Positions 23,474 to 31,630 of a stretch of 35,098 nucleotides of DNA are shown piece by piece. A program made the translations under genes and the position numbers. Every line of letters begins with the position of its first letter. The first letter of the stretch is position 1. Origin of the DNA: a bacterium UBA2214 (GTDB lineage Bacteria; Zhuqueibacterota; Zhuqueibacteria; Residuimicrobiales; Residuimicrobiaceae); NCBI GenBank assembly GCA_002327255.1, contig DCUM01000220.1, positions 8,133 to 43,230 on the forward strand, given 5' to 3'. The notes below the pieces were generated by a model. The model saw nothing but the letters and a program-made list of their open reading frames with translations. It searched no databases and was not told where the DNA came from.

Positions 23474-24514
23474 TCAAGTAAGCCGGTATTGTTTCAACGT
23501 TTGCGCGCTTTCGGTGATGACGACCTTGCAGAAACCGGTCACCGGCACCGCCAGCAGCATGCCGATGATGCCAAAGAGATGGCCGCCGATGACGATGGTG
23601 ACCAGAACCAGCGCGGGATGAAGATGCACACTCGTGGAAACGGCCATGGGCTGAATGACCAGGTCATCGATGAGTTTGAGGCCCAGGAAGACCAGAACGA
23701 CATGCCCTGCACGCGACACATCCCCCGATTCCATCACCGCCGCGATGACCGCGGGCAAGCCACCCGCAATCGGTCCCACATAGGGGATGAGATTGGCCAG
23801 TCCCGCAAAGGGTCCGATAATGAAAAAGTAGGGCACGCCCATGATGCCCAGCGAGATGGTGGCCAGGGTGCCGAAGGAGACGGCATCGATGAATTGACCG
23901 CGCAGATAATTGCCCAACTGCTGATCCATTTTATAGATCAAATCCAGCGAGAACTCGAAGAAACGATTGGGCACGATTTTGATGAGATTCTTTTTTAGCG
24001 TCAGGCCATCCTTGATGAAGAAGAACATGAGAAAGGGGATGGTGACCAGGGTGACGATCAGTTCGATGAAATCGCTGACGATGAAATCGACGATCTTTTG
24101 ACTCATCGTCGTTTTGAACTCAGCCAGCTTGACCTTCAGATCGATGTCGCCATAGCCCAGCCAGGCGAGTTTGTCGCGGACGACCTCTTGCAGCCGCATC
24201 AACGCCAGTTCGGTTTTGGCCGACTGGGTGCCGCTGCTCATGGTGACCAGCTGATCGCGGATGGCAGGCACCAGAATCATGATGGCGACGACCGCGAGCG
24301 TGATCAGTGAGAGCATCAGGATGGAAGCCGCCGCGGCGCGCGAGATGCCGCGCGCTTCCAGGCGCGTCACGATGGGGTCCATGATGTAAGCGAGGAGCAG
24401 GGCGACGATGACCATTTTGGCGACCTGGCCGATGAACATCAGAACGATTAAAATCAGTGCGCCGAGAAGGAGAAGTAGCATTTTTTGTGTGCTGCGATCT
24501 TTGAGCGAGATCAT
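23474..24514 (-). CDS. AI-2E family membrane permease
   Basis: A 346-residue polytopic protein of the AI-2E family (PF01594, TqsA/PerM type). The pattern fits: two helices near the N terminus ending in LLAYIMDPIVTRLEARG, a third helix, a soluble central region (about 95-190), then helices with the conserved FIIGPFAGLANLIPYVGPI stretch and a C-terminal GGHLFGIIGMLLAVPV block. Members have been linked to autoinducer-2 export, and others to Na+/H+ or small-molecule transport, so substrate naming is unsafe. The ATG at 24514 has AGGA upstream; the longer frame would overlap the cNMP-binding gene 58 bases upstream, which is probably in the same operon. Confidence 0.85.
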   Translation of the reverse strand: MISLKDRSTQKMLLLLLGALILIVLMFIGQVAKMVIVALLLAYIMDPIVTRLEARGISRAAAASILMLSLITLAVVAIMILVPAIRDQLVTMSSGTQSAKTELALMRLQEVVRDKLAWLGYGDIDLKVKLAEFKTTMSQKIVDFIVSDFIELIVTLVTIPFLMFFFIKDGLTLKKNLIKIVPNRFFEFSLDLIYKMDQQLGNYLRGQFIDAVSFGTLATISLGIMGVPYFFIIGPFAGLANLIPYVGPIAGGLPAVIAAVMESGDVSRAGHVVLVFLGLKLIDDLVIQPMAVSTSVHLHPALVLVTIVIGGHLFGIIGMLLAVPVTGFCKVVITESAQTLKQYRLT

Positions 24515-24572
24515 AGTGACAGGTCCTGCGTTAAATCCACGCCATACGATGCCGGCGATAGAGGGTGAGCGG

Positions 24573-25091
24573 CTATTTCTGACCCTGCCGCATCTGCTGC
24601 AATGCTTCATTGAACTCGTAGGCGCGCTGATTGGTCTGGCGCAATCGCTCACAAATCAGCCGGGACAGACCGAGCACGATTTTGATGCCGAGGTGGGGAT
24701 TGCGCTCGATGAGTCCGAAGAGATCGGGCTGAAAAAAACCAAAGATGCGGCAAGTGCTCCGGGCTTTGGCAGTGGCCGAGCGCGGCGCCGCATCCAGCAG
24801 TGACATCTCGCCAAAAAAAGCGCCCGCATTCAATTCCGTCAGCTCCAGGTTGGCCGCTTCCGAGAGAATGACGACGTTGCCGGAATCGATGATGTACATG
24901 CCCATGCCGGGTTCATTTTCGCGGAAAATGATCTCCTCGGGCTGGTATTCTCTCTCATGCAGGATGCGCGCCACGGCATTCAACTCCCGCCGTGTCAATT
25001 TCTGAAAAATCGGCATGCCTTTGAGGACGTGGCAGATATCGCCTTCTTTGGTTTCTTTTTGATGCGCAGACTTTATCAAAAACCCTTTCAT
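24573..25091 (-). CDS. Cyclic-nucleotide-binding (CRP/FNR-like) domain protein without DNA-binding domain
   Basis: A 172-residue protein. Residues 24-145 form a cNMP-binding beta-roll, with the phosphate-binding cassette GEMSLLDAAPRSA (94-106) including the Glu and Arg that contact cyclic nucleotide. A helical C-terminal tail (about 145-172) follows, but no helix-turn-helix, so it is not a complete CRP-type transcription factor. Stand-alone cNMP domains act as sensors or regulatory subunits. It is followed on the same strand by the AI-2E permease, so it may control that transporter. A GAGGGG stretch precedes the ATG at 25091, chosen over the ATG at 25106, which lies within that site. Confidence 0.8.
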   Translation of the reverse strand: MKGFLIKSAHQKETKEGDICHVLKGMPIFQKLTRRELNAVARILHEREYQPEEIIFRENEPGMGMYIIDSGNVVILSEAANLELTELNAGAFFGEMSLLDAAPRSATAKARSTCRIFGFFQPDLFGLIERNPHLGIKIVLGLSRLICERLRQTNQRAYEFNEALQQMRQGQK

Positions 25092-25287
25092 GGGACAACC
25101 CCTCATGCGTTAAGGTGGCTGACAGGGAGCGGATTTCAAGATGACCCTCTTACCTCCCGGCTTCCGGTAATACACTTCAGGCCATCCATCACTCGGGCGC
25201 TTGCCGGGTTTACGGTTTCAACGGGTCACACCGGATCGCTTTTCAACTTAATATACTGTAAAATCAACGAAAAATAAACGAAAATTC

Positions 25288-28200
25288 TCACAATTTTTGT
25301 TCTTTTTCGCGGCTGCCGAGATAGCGCAGAGAGGCGCGCATGATCTGGTCTCTGCTGTCGCGATCCACGAGCGTCTCGAAGGGAAAACCCAGCGCCACGA
25401 CAGCGTATTGGCGTTTATAGGCCACGGCGGCGCTGTACTGATTTTCACTGTAACGGAGGATGGTGCGGCTGCCGTTGACGGGATCGATGGCATCGGGCGC
25501 TTCGGCGGCATAGATATCGGGCCGCAGCGCGGTGTTGAATACAAACGGCGTGAATTTGGGCCAGAAGGCGCTGTCCACACTGTAGACGCGGCCGTCACTG
25601 CAGGCGTGGTCCGCACTCCATTTGTATCTGAGCTGCTGTTCGATGAACTGGACATCCTCATGCCCGGGCTTTTTCCCCGCCGCCAAATCGCTGCCGATAT
25701 AGGAACCGGAGATGAACAGGCCGCCACCTTTTTTCAAAAAATCACCCAGGACTTTTTGCAGGGCAGCCGGCACGGTTTTGAATGGCAGGCCGCGCAGCGA
25801 ATCCATTCGGACCGCGGGCCACCGCGTCTCTTTCTCCTCGCCCAGCAGCAAGTCGATGAGGCGATACGGCTGCGCATCCACCTCTCCCGCCATCACCGCC
25901 TCGTCGCTGCAGGTGACGAAGGGATGGCCTGCGGCGCGGATCGATTGGCCATGGACGATGGCAAAGTCGAAGGTATTGCCCGCGATGCGTACGCTCTCGT
26001 GACTGGCCATGCTGGCGCCATGGCCGGGCGCATCGTTGCTTCTGAAGGGTGAGGGCGGAGAGAAATCGATCTGGCGGCCGGCATAGTTGATGGTGTAGTG
26101 ATCGGCCACACCCGGATCGATGAAATCGGCGAATCCCGAAAAGTTCTCTCCGTCGATGGTCGCGGGCGCGCAGATGCGGTCAAAACCGTTGATGATGAGG
26201 ACGGGCGCCAGAACCGTGTCCATCCAGCACACAGCCAGGGTCTCAGAGGGAAAACTTTCACCCCCCTCATTGACCGCGCTCACGCGGAAGCTGTAGATGA
26301 CGCCCGGTTGCAGCGCGTCGGCCCGCCACTGCGGCTCGCGGACGTAGATGCCGTCATCGAAGCCGCCCGTTTCGCGGCGGGTATAGACGATGTAGCCGCC
26401 GGGCGTCGCGCCGGGCTCGAGGGGATCGCGGCGCGGCTGCCACTTCAGTGTGACCTGACGGGGGGCGCTGAACTGCGCCTGAAAATGCTCCACGGGCAGC
26501 GGCTGCACGACATAGTCCGCACGATGCTGAAAGGCGATGAATTTGAGCATCGCTTTGTACATGCTGCGCGCCACATCGAAACGGAAGCGCGGATCCAGGG
26601 CGAATTTCATATCGAGAAAATTCTGGTGCGATAACAGTTCTATCAGCATGGTGGGTACATTGGGACGCACGGCTTCCGAATACTGCCCGTCCATGACGAA
26701 ACGGCGGTTCCAGGCGGGATCGTAGAGGCGGCGGATATCGTCGACGACTTGCGTCTGCATCAGATCGGCGAAATCGCGGTTGGCCATGCGCGAGACGCCG
26801 TCGGGGAAGAAATCGGTCGAGTCGGAGGCTTCGAGACTGTAGATGGCGAGGGTGCCGACGGTGGTGTCGTTGCGGGTGATGCCGGCATCGGTGTGAAAGG
26901 CCAGTGAGAGGTCGAAGGGGATTCCCAGGCCTTTGATGTGGCGGTTTTTCTTCGGGCCGAAGGGCGCACCGTACAAATAATTCACATATTCACTGCGGCT
27001 GTTGTAATCATCCTTGTAATCGTCCTTGTTGTTGTAGAGGTTGTAGATGAGCGTGTCGGGCAGTCCGGCGTATTGCAGGTAATATTTGCTGCCTTCGGCA
27101 AAGCGCGGGCGGCCGCTGACCGCGCCGTTGCGCAGGATGTTCCCCATGCCGCCGCCGAAGCGCACCGCGTCCGCGCTGACGATGCGGCCGGGCGTGGCGC
27201 TCGCATTGCTGAGAACGACCCGGCCGCTGTCGCCGTTCAGGCCGGCTTTGAAATCAAACGTGCCGAGATAAATCCAGGTGCTGGCGCCGATCTGCTGGTT
27301 GGCGAGGAAGCGGCTCTGGCCGCCGGCATGGTGCACCGTATAGTGGGCGTCCTCAACGGCACCTGGCACATCCCCCCAGGAGACGTAAACGGCATAGGCG
27401 CCGTCCGCGGGGATGTCCGGCGTCCAGGAGATCTCTGCGCTGGCAGACGGCTGCGAGAAGATTTGCCGGAAGGTGCCCTGGCGGAAGGGATTATGGTTGA
27501 CCGCGTAGGGCGGGTGGCCAAGGGCAAAACCGGGATGAACACCGTTTTCCCATGTTGCCGCCTGAGCGTCGCTGGTTTCGGCATAGTGCGCGTTTGTGCC
27601 GGAGGGGGCATCGTTGTCGACCACCACTTCATGGATCTGGGTGTCGCGTTCCCGCGGTGTAAAGACCACAGCCCCGGCGTTTTCCAGCATGGGGATGAGA
27701 TAGGGGATGGTGAAGGTGAAGGGGAGGAGATCCTCCACGGTTTCGAAAAGCCGCGGCCGCTGCCATTCCCAGCGATCGCTGCCGCTGTTGTAGTACCAGC
27801 CGTGGCTGGGGCGGACGTCGATGGTGCGGCCATGGAGTCCCTTGCCGGGCTGCAGCGGCCGGCTGATGCGGCGAATGAGGGGCGCGGGACGCGGGGTTGC
27901 CAGGGGCATACGCGACCGGTCCCAGGTGGCGGAATCGGCGCGGCACCAGTTGGGCACCAGTTCTTCGAGCGGTTTTCGCAGGGTGTACAGCGTCACCTGA
28001 TAGGTGTTGTATTTTTTGCCGAGCTGTTTGCGCACATCGCTGTAGAGCGCCGCGACGGTTTCGCTGCGATAGGCCGGATAGGAGAAGGATTTGCCGAGCC
28101 AGGCCTTGATGGTGCGTTTTTTCTCGTCGAGGCGCAGGGAGTCAATGCGTACATCCCGCGTCAGCGCCACGGGCTTTCTTTCCAGGACGCACTGCGTCAG

Positions 28201-28341
28201 AACACGTTCGATTTTTTTATGCACCTGGGCGGTTTTTTTATCCATTTTCGAATAATCGTACACGGGCCGGCGCACAGACAGTTTGGGAGAACAGGAAAGC
28301 AGCACAGCGGCGAGCAAGGCGGCGTAGAGAACGCGTTTCAT
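25288..28341 (-). CDS. Large lipoprotein: amidase_3 domain interrupted by a golvesin-like domain, FN3 and C-terminal domain
   Basis: A 1017-residue predicted lipoprotein (lipobox LLSC, Cys17), similar in layout to Bacteroidota proteins often annotated as xanthan lyase. An N-acetylmuramoyl-L-alanine amidase_3 domain starts at about 165; its first zinc ligand is probably His180 (PSHG) with Glu203 (VEDL). A golvesin/xanthan-lyase-like beta domain (about 255-395) is inserted, after which the amidase resumes, with His483 (FHTDAG) and catalytic Glu568 in LIELLSHQNF. An FN3 domain (about 620-705) and a 300-residue C-terminal domain of unknown role follow. It probably cleaves peptidoglycan in the periplasm or at the surface. 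GGAG lies upstream of the ATG at 28341, and a good promoter candidate lies at 28384-28412. The nearest downstream gene is the cNMP protein. The xanthan lyase name is not supported by any lyase motif I can see. Confidence 0.85.
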   Translation of the reverse strand: MKRVLYAALLAAVLLSCSPKLSVRRPVYDYSKMDKKTAQVHKKIERVLTQCVLERKPVALTRDVRIDSLRLDEKKRTIKAWLGKSFSYPAYRSETVAALYSDVRKQLGKKYNTYQVTLYTLRKPLEELVPNWCRADSATWDRSRMPLATPRPAPLIRRISRPLQPGKGLHGRTIDVRPSHGWYYNSGSDRWEWQRPRLFETVEDLLPFTFTIPYLIPMLENAGAVVFTPRERDTQIHEVVVDNDAPSGTNAHYAETSDAQAATWENGVHPGFALGHPPYAVNHNPFRQGTFRQIFSQPSASAEISWTPDIPADGAYAVYVSWGDVPGAVEDAHYTVHHAGGQSRFLANQQIGASTWIYLGTFDFKAGLNGDSGRVVLSNASATPGRIVSADAVRFGGGMGNILRNGAVSGRPRFAEGSKYYLQYAGLPDTLIYNLYNNKDDYKDDYNSRSEYVNYLYGAPFGPKKNRHIKGLGIPFDLSLAFHTDAGITRNDTTVGTLAIYSLEASDSTDFFPDGVSRMANRDFADLMQTQVVDDIRRLYDPAWNRRFVMDGQYSEAVRPNVPTMLIELLSHQNFLDMKFALDPRFRFDVARSMYKAMLKFIAFQHRADYVVQPLPVEHFQAQFSAPRQVTLKWQPRRDPLEPGATPGGYIVYTRRETGGFDDGIYVREPQWRADALQPGVIYSFRVSAVNEGGESFPSETLAVCWMDTVLAPVLIINGFDRICAPATIDGENFSGFADFIDPGVADHYTINYAGRQIDFSPPSPFRSNDAPGHGASMASHESVRIAGNTFDFAIVHGQSIRAAGHPFVTCSDEAVMAGEVDAQPYRLIDLLLGEEKETRWPAVRMDSLRGLPFKTVPAALQKVLGDFLKKGGGLFISGSYIGSDLAAGKKPGHEDVQFIEQQLRYKWSADHACSDGRVYSVDSAFWPKFTPFVFNTALRPDIYAAEAPDAIDPVNGSRTILRYSENQYSAAVAYKRQYAVVALGFPFETLVDRDSRDQIMRASLRYLGSREKEQKL

Positions 28342-28383
28342 GAGGACTCCGGATTTTCACACGAGGATGGCGATATTTCCCCC

Positions 28384-28412
28384 ATTTTATCGAATTTCCG
28401 GGAATCATTCAA
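28384..28412 (-). promoter_or_regulatory. Candidate promoter of the amidase lipoprotein gene
   Basis: Minus strand TTGAAT and TAAAAT, 17 bases apart; start near 28377, with a leader of about 36 bases. Confidence 0.5.
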
Positions 28413-28505
28413 GGAATTTTTGCAGCGTGCTGCGCGGACGATCCGTTTGCAGGGTTGGGGCTGGCTGGCGGTTCAGCTGGAGGCATAAAAGTCGAGTCTC
28501 CTCTA

Positions 28506-28531
28506 AAGGTGCCCTTTAATCCGGGCACCTT
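28506..28531 (-). terminator. Hairpin after the three-gene amidohydrolase set
   Basis: AAGGTGCCC (28506-28514) pairs perfectly with GGGCACCTT (28523-28531) over an 8-base loop. Only TTTAG follows on the minus strand, so it is a weak terminator or an mRNA 3'-end hairpin. Confidence 0.5.
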
Positions 28532-28624
28532 GCCAACCCTCGCGGCCGGGGCCGCCACCTCCATCGGCAGGAAAATCCAGCGACTTTAGCCGCACAGACA
28601 CGACGATACGGTGGCGGGTCCCTT

Positions 28625-29212
28625 TTACCATTGATACAAAATCGTGATGAAGGGAAAGAGGTTTGCGTTGAGGCCGCGTGCACGGCGCACCAGGATGTTG
28701 TAATAGGCAATCTCGCTTTCCGCCTTGACGTCAACAGATTCCGGCAAACCGGACACCAGGCCGATTTCCATCAGCAGTTGCGATTCCACCGGCTGCGGGG
28801 GCCAGGCAAATCCGAGAGCCAACTGCGGCGCCTGCACGGCAAAGTGCTCTTCGAGTTTATAATCGATGGTGGACTGGATGGCGTCATACCATCCCCAGAA
28901 ATAGCCGGCGGCCACGTAGAGTCCGCCGGGATGCATCAGGCGCAACCGCAGATTGGCGCTCAATTGATTGCGCAGATAGGGCGATGAGACCAGCAGTGAA
29001 TAGGGCACCTGCAAGCCGGCCATGGCATCCATCCCCAGCCACGGCAAGGGCGCGGCATGCAGGCCGCCGCCGAGACCGTGCACATTGCCATAAAAGATCA
29101 GTCTCTGCAGGCTTTTGCGTTTTTCCGCTTCGCCAAAGAAATTTTCCTGCGCACCGGATTGACGGGCCGGGAACAGGGACAACAGGGTCAGTGCGTAAAG
29201 GAGCATCTTCAT
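28625..29212 (-). CDS. Exported beta-barrel-like protein of unknown function
   Basis: A 195-residue protein with a signal peptide (about 1-21, ending SGAQ), Gly- and aromatic-rich alternating segments and a C-terminal Trp (ILYQW). This suggests a small outer-membrane barrel of eight or so strands, or a periplasmic beta protein. I do not recognise a family. GGAG lies nine bases before the ATG at 29212. It begins 12 bases after the esterase gene and is probably the third gene of the set starting with the M20D amidohydrolase. Confidence 0.65.
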   Translation of the reverse strand: MKMLLYALTLLSLFPARQSGAQENFFGEAEKRKSLQRLIFYGNVHGLGGGLHAAPLPWLGMDAMAGLQVPYSLLVSSPYLRNQLSANLRLRLMHPGGLYVAAGYFWGWYDAIQSTIDYKLEEHFAVQAPQLALGFAWPPQPVESQLLMEIGLVSGLPESVDVKAESEIAYYNILVRRARGLNANLFPFITILYQW

Positions 29213-29224
29213 CTTGACGGGCTC

Positions 29225-29914
29225 CTATCTGGGTTGACGCGTGTGGGTGAGAAACCAGGCATAGAGCTCCGGCGTATGATAGGTGGCGGTCCAGGCATCG
29301 TGGGAGGCGCTTTGATAAAAAGTGGTGCGGATATGCGCGGCGCCGCAGTTGGCCAGAGCCCCCGCCATATCGCGGGAGTATTGCGAATCGATGACCGGAT
29401 CGTCCTCGTTGTGAAAAATCCACTGCGGCAGATGCGCGATGTCGCAGGCGGCATCGGTATTGCCGTATCCGCACACCGGCGCCAGTGCGGCGAAGAGATC
29501 GGGATAGGCAAAGGCCATGCTCCAGACGCCGGCACCGCCCATGCTGAAACCGGTGAGATAGATTCGTTGCGGATCGACGGGATAGTCGGCGAGAATCTTG
29601 TCGAGCAGCATTCTCAGCATGGGGGGATACCAATCTTCCGGCGTCTGCGGGGCGAAAACGATGAAGGGAAAATTGTCCACGCTTTTGGCATAATCGCCAA
29701 GCCCGTAGCTGGCAAAGCCCTCCATTGTCGCCACGGCGCCGCCGCGGCCGTGCAAATGCATGATGAGGGGATAATTTTGCGAGACGTCGAAATTTTTCGG
29801 CAGCATCACGAGATGCTTGTAACCGGTCAGCATCAACTCGGTATCGGGTGCGGAGACGCATCCACAAAAAGTCAGGATGGAGAGCAGGGTTAATCCTGCG
29901 AGGGCCTGTTTCAT
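29225..29914 (-). CDS. Alpha/beta-hydrolase esterase, probable lipoprotein
   Basis: A 229-residue exported serine hydrolase resembling PHB-depolymerase/feruloyl-esterase-like proteins. The oxyanion segment LHGRGG (54-59), nucleophile motif GFSMGG (Ser124), an acidic Asp171/172 in NEDDPV and His205 in SASHDAW give a complete catalytic set. The N terminus is a hydrophobic signal with two Cys (17 and 19); the lipobox FCGC is not canonical, so lipidation is likely but not certain. AAAGG precedes the ATG at 29914. It follows the M20D gene by 31 bases and precedes the barrel-like gene by 12. Substrate is unknown; carbohydrate or aryl esters are typical for relatives. Confidence 0.82.
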   Translation of the reverse strand: MKQALAGLTLLSILTFCGCVSAPDTELMLTGYKHLVMLPKNFDVSQNYPLIMHLHGRGGAVATMEGFASYGLGDYAKSVDNFPFIVFAPQTPEDWYPPMLRMLLDKILADYPVDPQRIYLTGFSMGGAGVWSMAFAYPDLFAALAPVCGYGNTDAACDIAHLPQWIFHNEDDPVIDSQYSRDMAGALANCGAAHIRTTFYQSASHDAWTATYHTPELYAWFLTHTRQPR

Positions 29915-29945
29915 GGGGTTCGCCTTTCAAAGGGAGTCTTTGTGT

Positions 29946-31229
29946 TTATGTTTTGCCCAGCAGTTCCAGCAGCAGGGCGGTTGCCGCCGGGACGCCGGCA
30001 CGAAGCGTATTTCTGGCATCGATGATGTAATTGGACGCATGCAGTTGCGGGAGGACGCGCCCGGAGGCTTCATAGGCGCTGATCCGTTCCGGCGCCACGG
30101 CGCCGATCCAGAACAGGGCCGAAGGTATTTGATGATTCAATCCATAGAGTGCGAAATCTTCCGAACCCATCACGGGGGTTGCCTGGGTCACCCGCTCCGG
30201 CCCCAATACATTTCCAAACATTTCAGCGGCGCGCCGGACCAGTTCGGGATCGTTGTAAACGGCTGGACTGGATAAAATAACGTCGACGCGGGGCAACCGC
30301 TCCTCAGCCAGCCCGGCTGCGCGTCCGAGCTGCGCACACAGACGTTCGATGGCGCCGATCATCTCCTCGCGCACGGTTTGTTTGTAACACCGCACGGTCA
30401 CCTCCAGGAGCACCTCTTCCGGAATGACGTTGCGGGCATGGCCGCCATGTATGGCGCCCACGGTGATCACGGCGGGTTCCAGGGGGTTCAATTCACGACT
30501 GACGATGGTCTGCAGCGCCAGGATGATCTGGGCGGACAGTACAATGGGGTCTTTGCACAGATGCGGCGCAGCGCCATGCCCACCCACGCCGCGCACCGTG
30601 ATGCGGATGCTGGTGACATCGGCCATGGCATACCCGGGCACGTACGCCATGGTGCCGGCGGAGGCATCGGCACGGCCATGAAACGCGATGACATGATCGG
30701 GCCTGGCAAATTCTTCATAGAGTCCGGCGCGCAGTATCGCCGCGGCGCCGGTGTCGGTGCCTTCTTCAGCCGGCTGCACTACCAATAGCAGGGTGCCACG
30801 CCACCGGGCGCGCAGGGTTTGCATGGTTTCCGCCACTCCCAGCAGCAGGGTGCAATGCAAATCGTGGCCGCAGGCATGCATCACCGGAACGATTTCTCCA
30901 TCTTCGTTGGGCATCATCACCTGGCTGGCGTATGGCAGGCCGGTTTGTTCCTTGAGCGGCAAGGCATCCATGTCGGCGCGATAAAGGACGGTTGGCCCGT
31001 CGCCGTTTTTCAGCACCGCCACCACGCCATGGCACGTCCATTCCGGATTCTCATAGCGGCCGAATCGTTCGCTCACCGCGTAATGCAGGGCGCGCAGGTT
31101 ATTGGCCATGAACGCGCCGGTCTTTTCTTCGAAATGGGAGAGTTCAGGGGCGGCGTGCAATGCCTGGTAGATTTTTACCAGCCGGTCGAGCTGTTCCGCG
31201 TCTGTGAATTCAGGATATTCTCGCTGCAT
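29946..31229 (-). CDS. M20D-family amidohydrolase (N-acyl-amino acid/hippurate hydrolase-like)
   Basis: A 427-residue cytosolic metallopeptidase-like hydrolase that would remove acyl groups from amino acids or act on similar amides. Family motifs are all present: RADMDALPLKE (84-94), HACGHD (118-123) with the metal-binding Cys120, QPAEEG (152-157) with the catalytic Glu pair, AFHGR (His184), the dimerisation-domain element GVGGHGAAPH, and a C-terminal MGSEDF. Length is normal. I place the start at the ATG at 31229, before MQREYPEF; the ATG at 31259 is an alternative, and neither site is strong. A promoter candidate lies at 31283-31311. It heads a tight three-gene set with an esterase and a barrel-like protein, which hints at scavenging of extracellular compounds; that link is inferred. 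Confidence 0.9.
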   Translation of the reverse strand: MQREYPEFTDAEQLDRLVKIYQALHAAPELSHFEEKTGAFMANNLRALHYAVSERFGRYENPEWTCHGVVAVLKNGDGPTVLYRADMDALPLKEQTGLPYASQVMMPNEDGEIVPVMHACGHDLHCTLLLGVAETMQTLRARWRGTLLLVVQPAEEGTDTGAAAILRAGLYEEFARPDHVIAFHGRADASAGTMAYVPGYAMADVTSIRITVRGVGGHGAAPHLCKDPIVLSAQIILALQTIVSRELNPLEPAVITVGAIHGGHARNVIPEEVLLEVTVRCYKQTVREEMIGAIERLCAQLGRAAGLAEERLPRVDVILSSPAVYNDPELVRRAAEMFGNVLGPERVTQATPVMGSEDFALYGLNHQIPSALFWIGAVAPERISAYEASGRVLPQLHASNYIIDARNTLRAGVPAATALLLELLGKT

Positions 31230-31282
31230 GCATCGTTTCCGTCGCGTACGGGTGTGCAAAATTAGCTGTTCCTGTTTACCTC

Positions 31283-31311
31283 AAGATAGCTCCGGCATGG
31301 GGAAAAATCAA
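31283..31311 (-). promoter_or_regulatory. Candidate promoter of the amidohydrolase set
   Basis: Minus strand TTGATT and TATCTT are 17 bases apart; start near 31276, about 47 bases before the ATG at 31229. Confidence 0.4.
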
Positions 31312-31358
31312 GTTTAAAGTGAAAAACCCGACGATATTATCGCCGTCACGTTTTTTGG

Positions 31359-31387
31359 TTGCAGATATAGATGTAAGGTGATATATT
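31359..31387 (+). promoter_or_regulatory. Candidate promoter of the fumarase gene
   Basis: TTGCAG (31359-31364), 17 bases, TATATT (31382-31387); start near 31394, with a leader of about 237 bases. Confidence 0.45.
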
Positions 31388-31630
31388 GATTGAAGAGGTG
31401 GCGCTAACCGCCTGCATCGCACTGTTTTTTTCAACAGAGACATCCGGGCCGCAGAGGACGATACAGATTGAATTCATTGCGGGAAAAATATCCTCCAGCA
31501 GGGATCTCTTGGTGAAGACACATGGGGTGTATCGTTACGGCATTTGATGCGCAGTGCTTGTGTTTTTATACAGGCTGGAGGCGGTTTGCACCATGCGCTT
31601 CTGTCGATATCGAAGGTACAGGAGACAGGT

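Larger units (their letters stand above)
31230..31630. other. Divergent promoter region between amidohydrolase and fumarase genes
   Basis: About 400 bases without a gene. It holds the minus-strand promoter at 31283-31311 and the plus-strand promoter at 31359-31387. A weak hairpin (AGGTGG with CCGCCT, about 31395-31413) followed some bases later by seven T (31425-31431) lies in the fumarase leader and could be a leaky attenuator. Confidence 0.5.

Noticed and set aside
23250..23477. Minus-strand frame of 75 codons
   Set aside because: It passes through two hairpins including a terminator, and has no ribosome-binding site.
26938..28488. Plus-strand frame of 516 codons opposite the amidase lipoprotein
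   Set aside because: Antisense shadow in GC-rich sequence; the minus-strand protein has a lipobox and catalytic residues.
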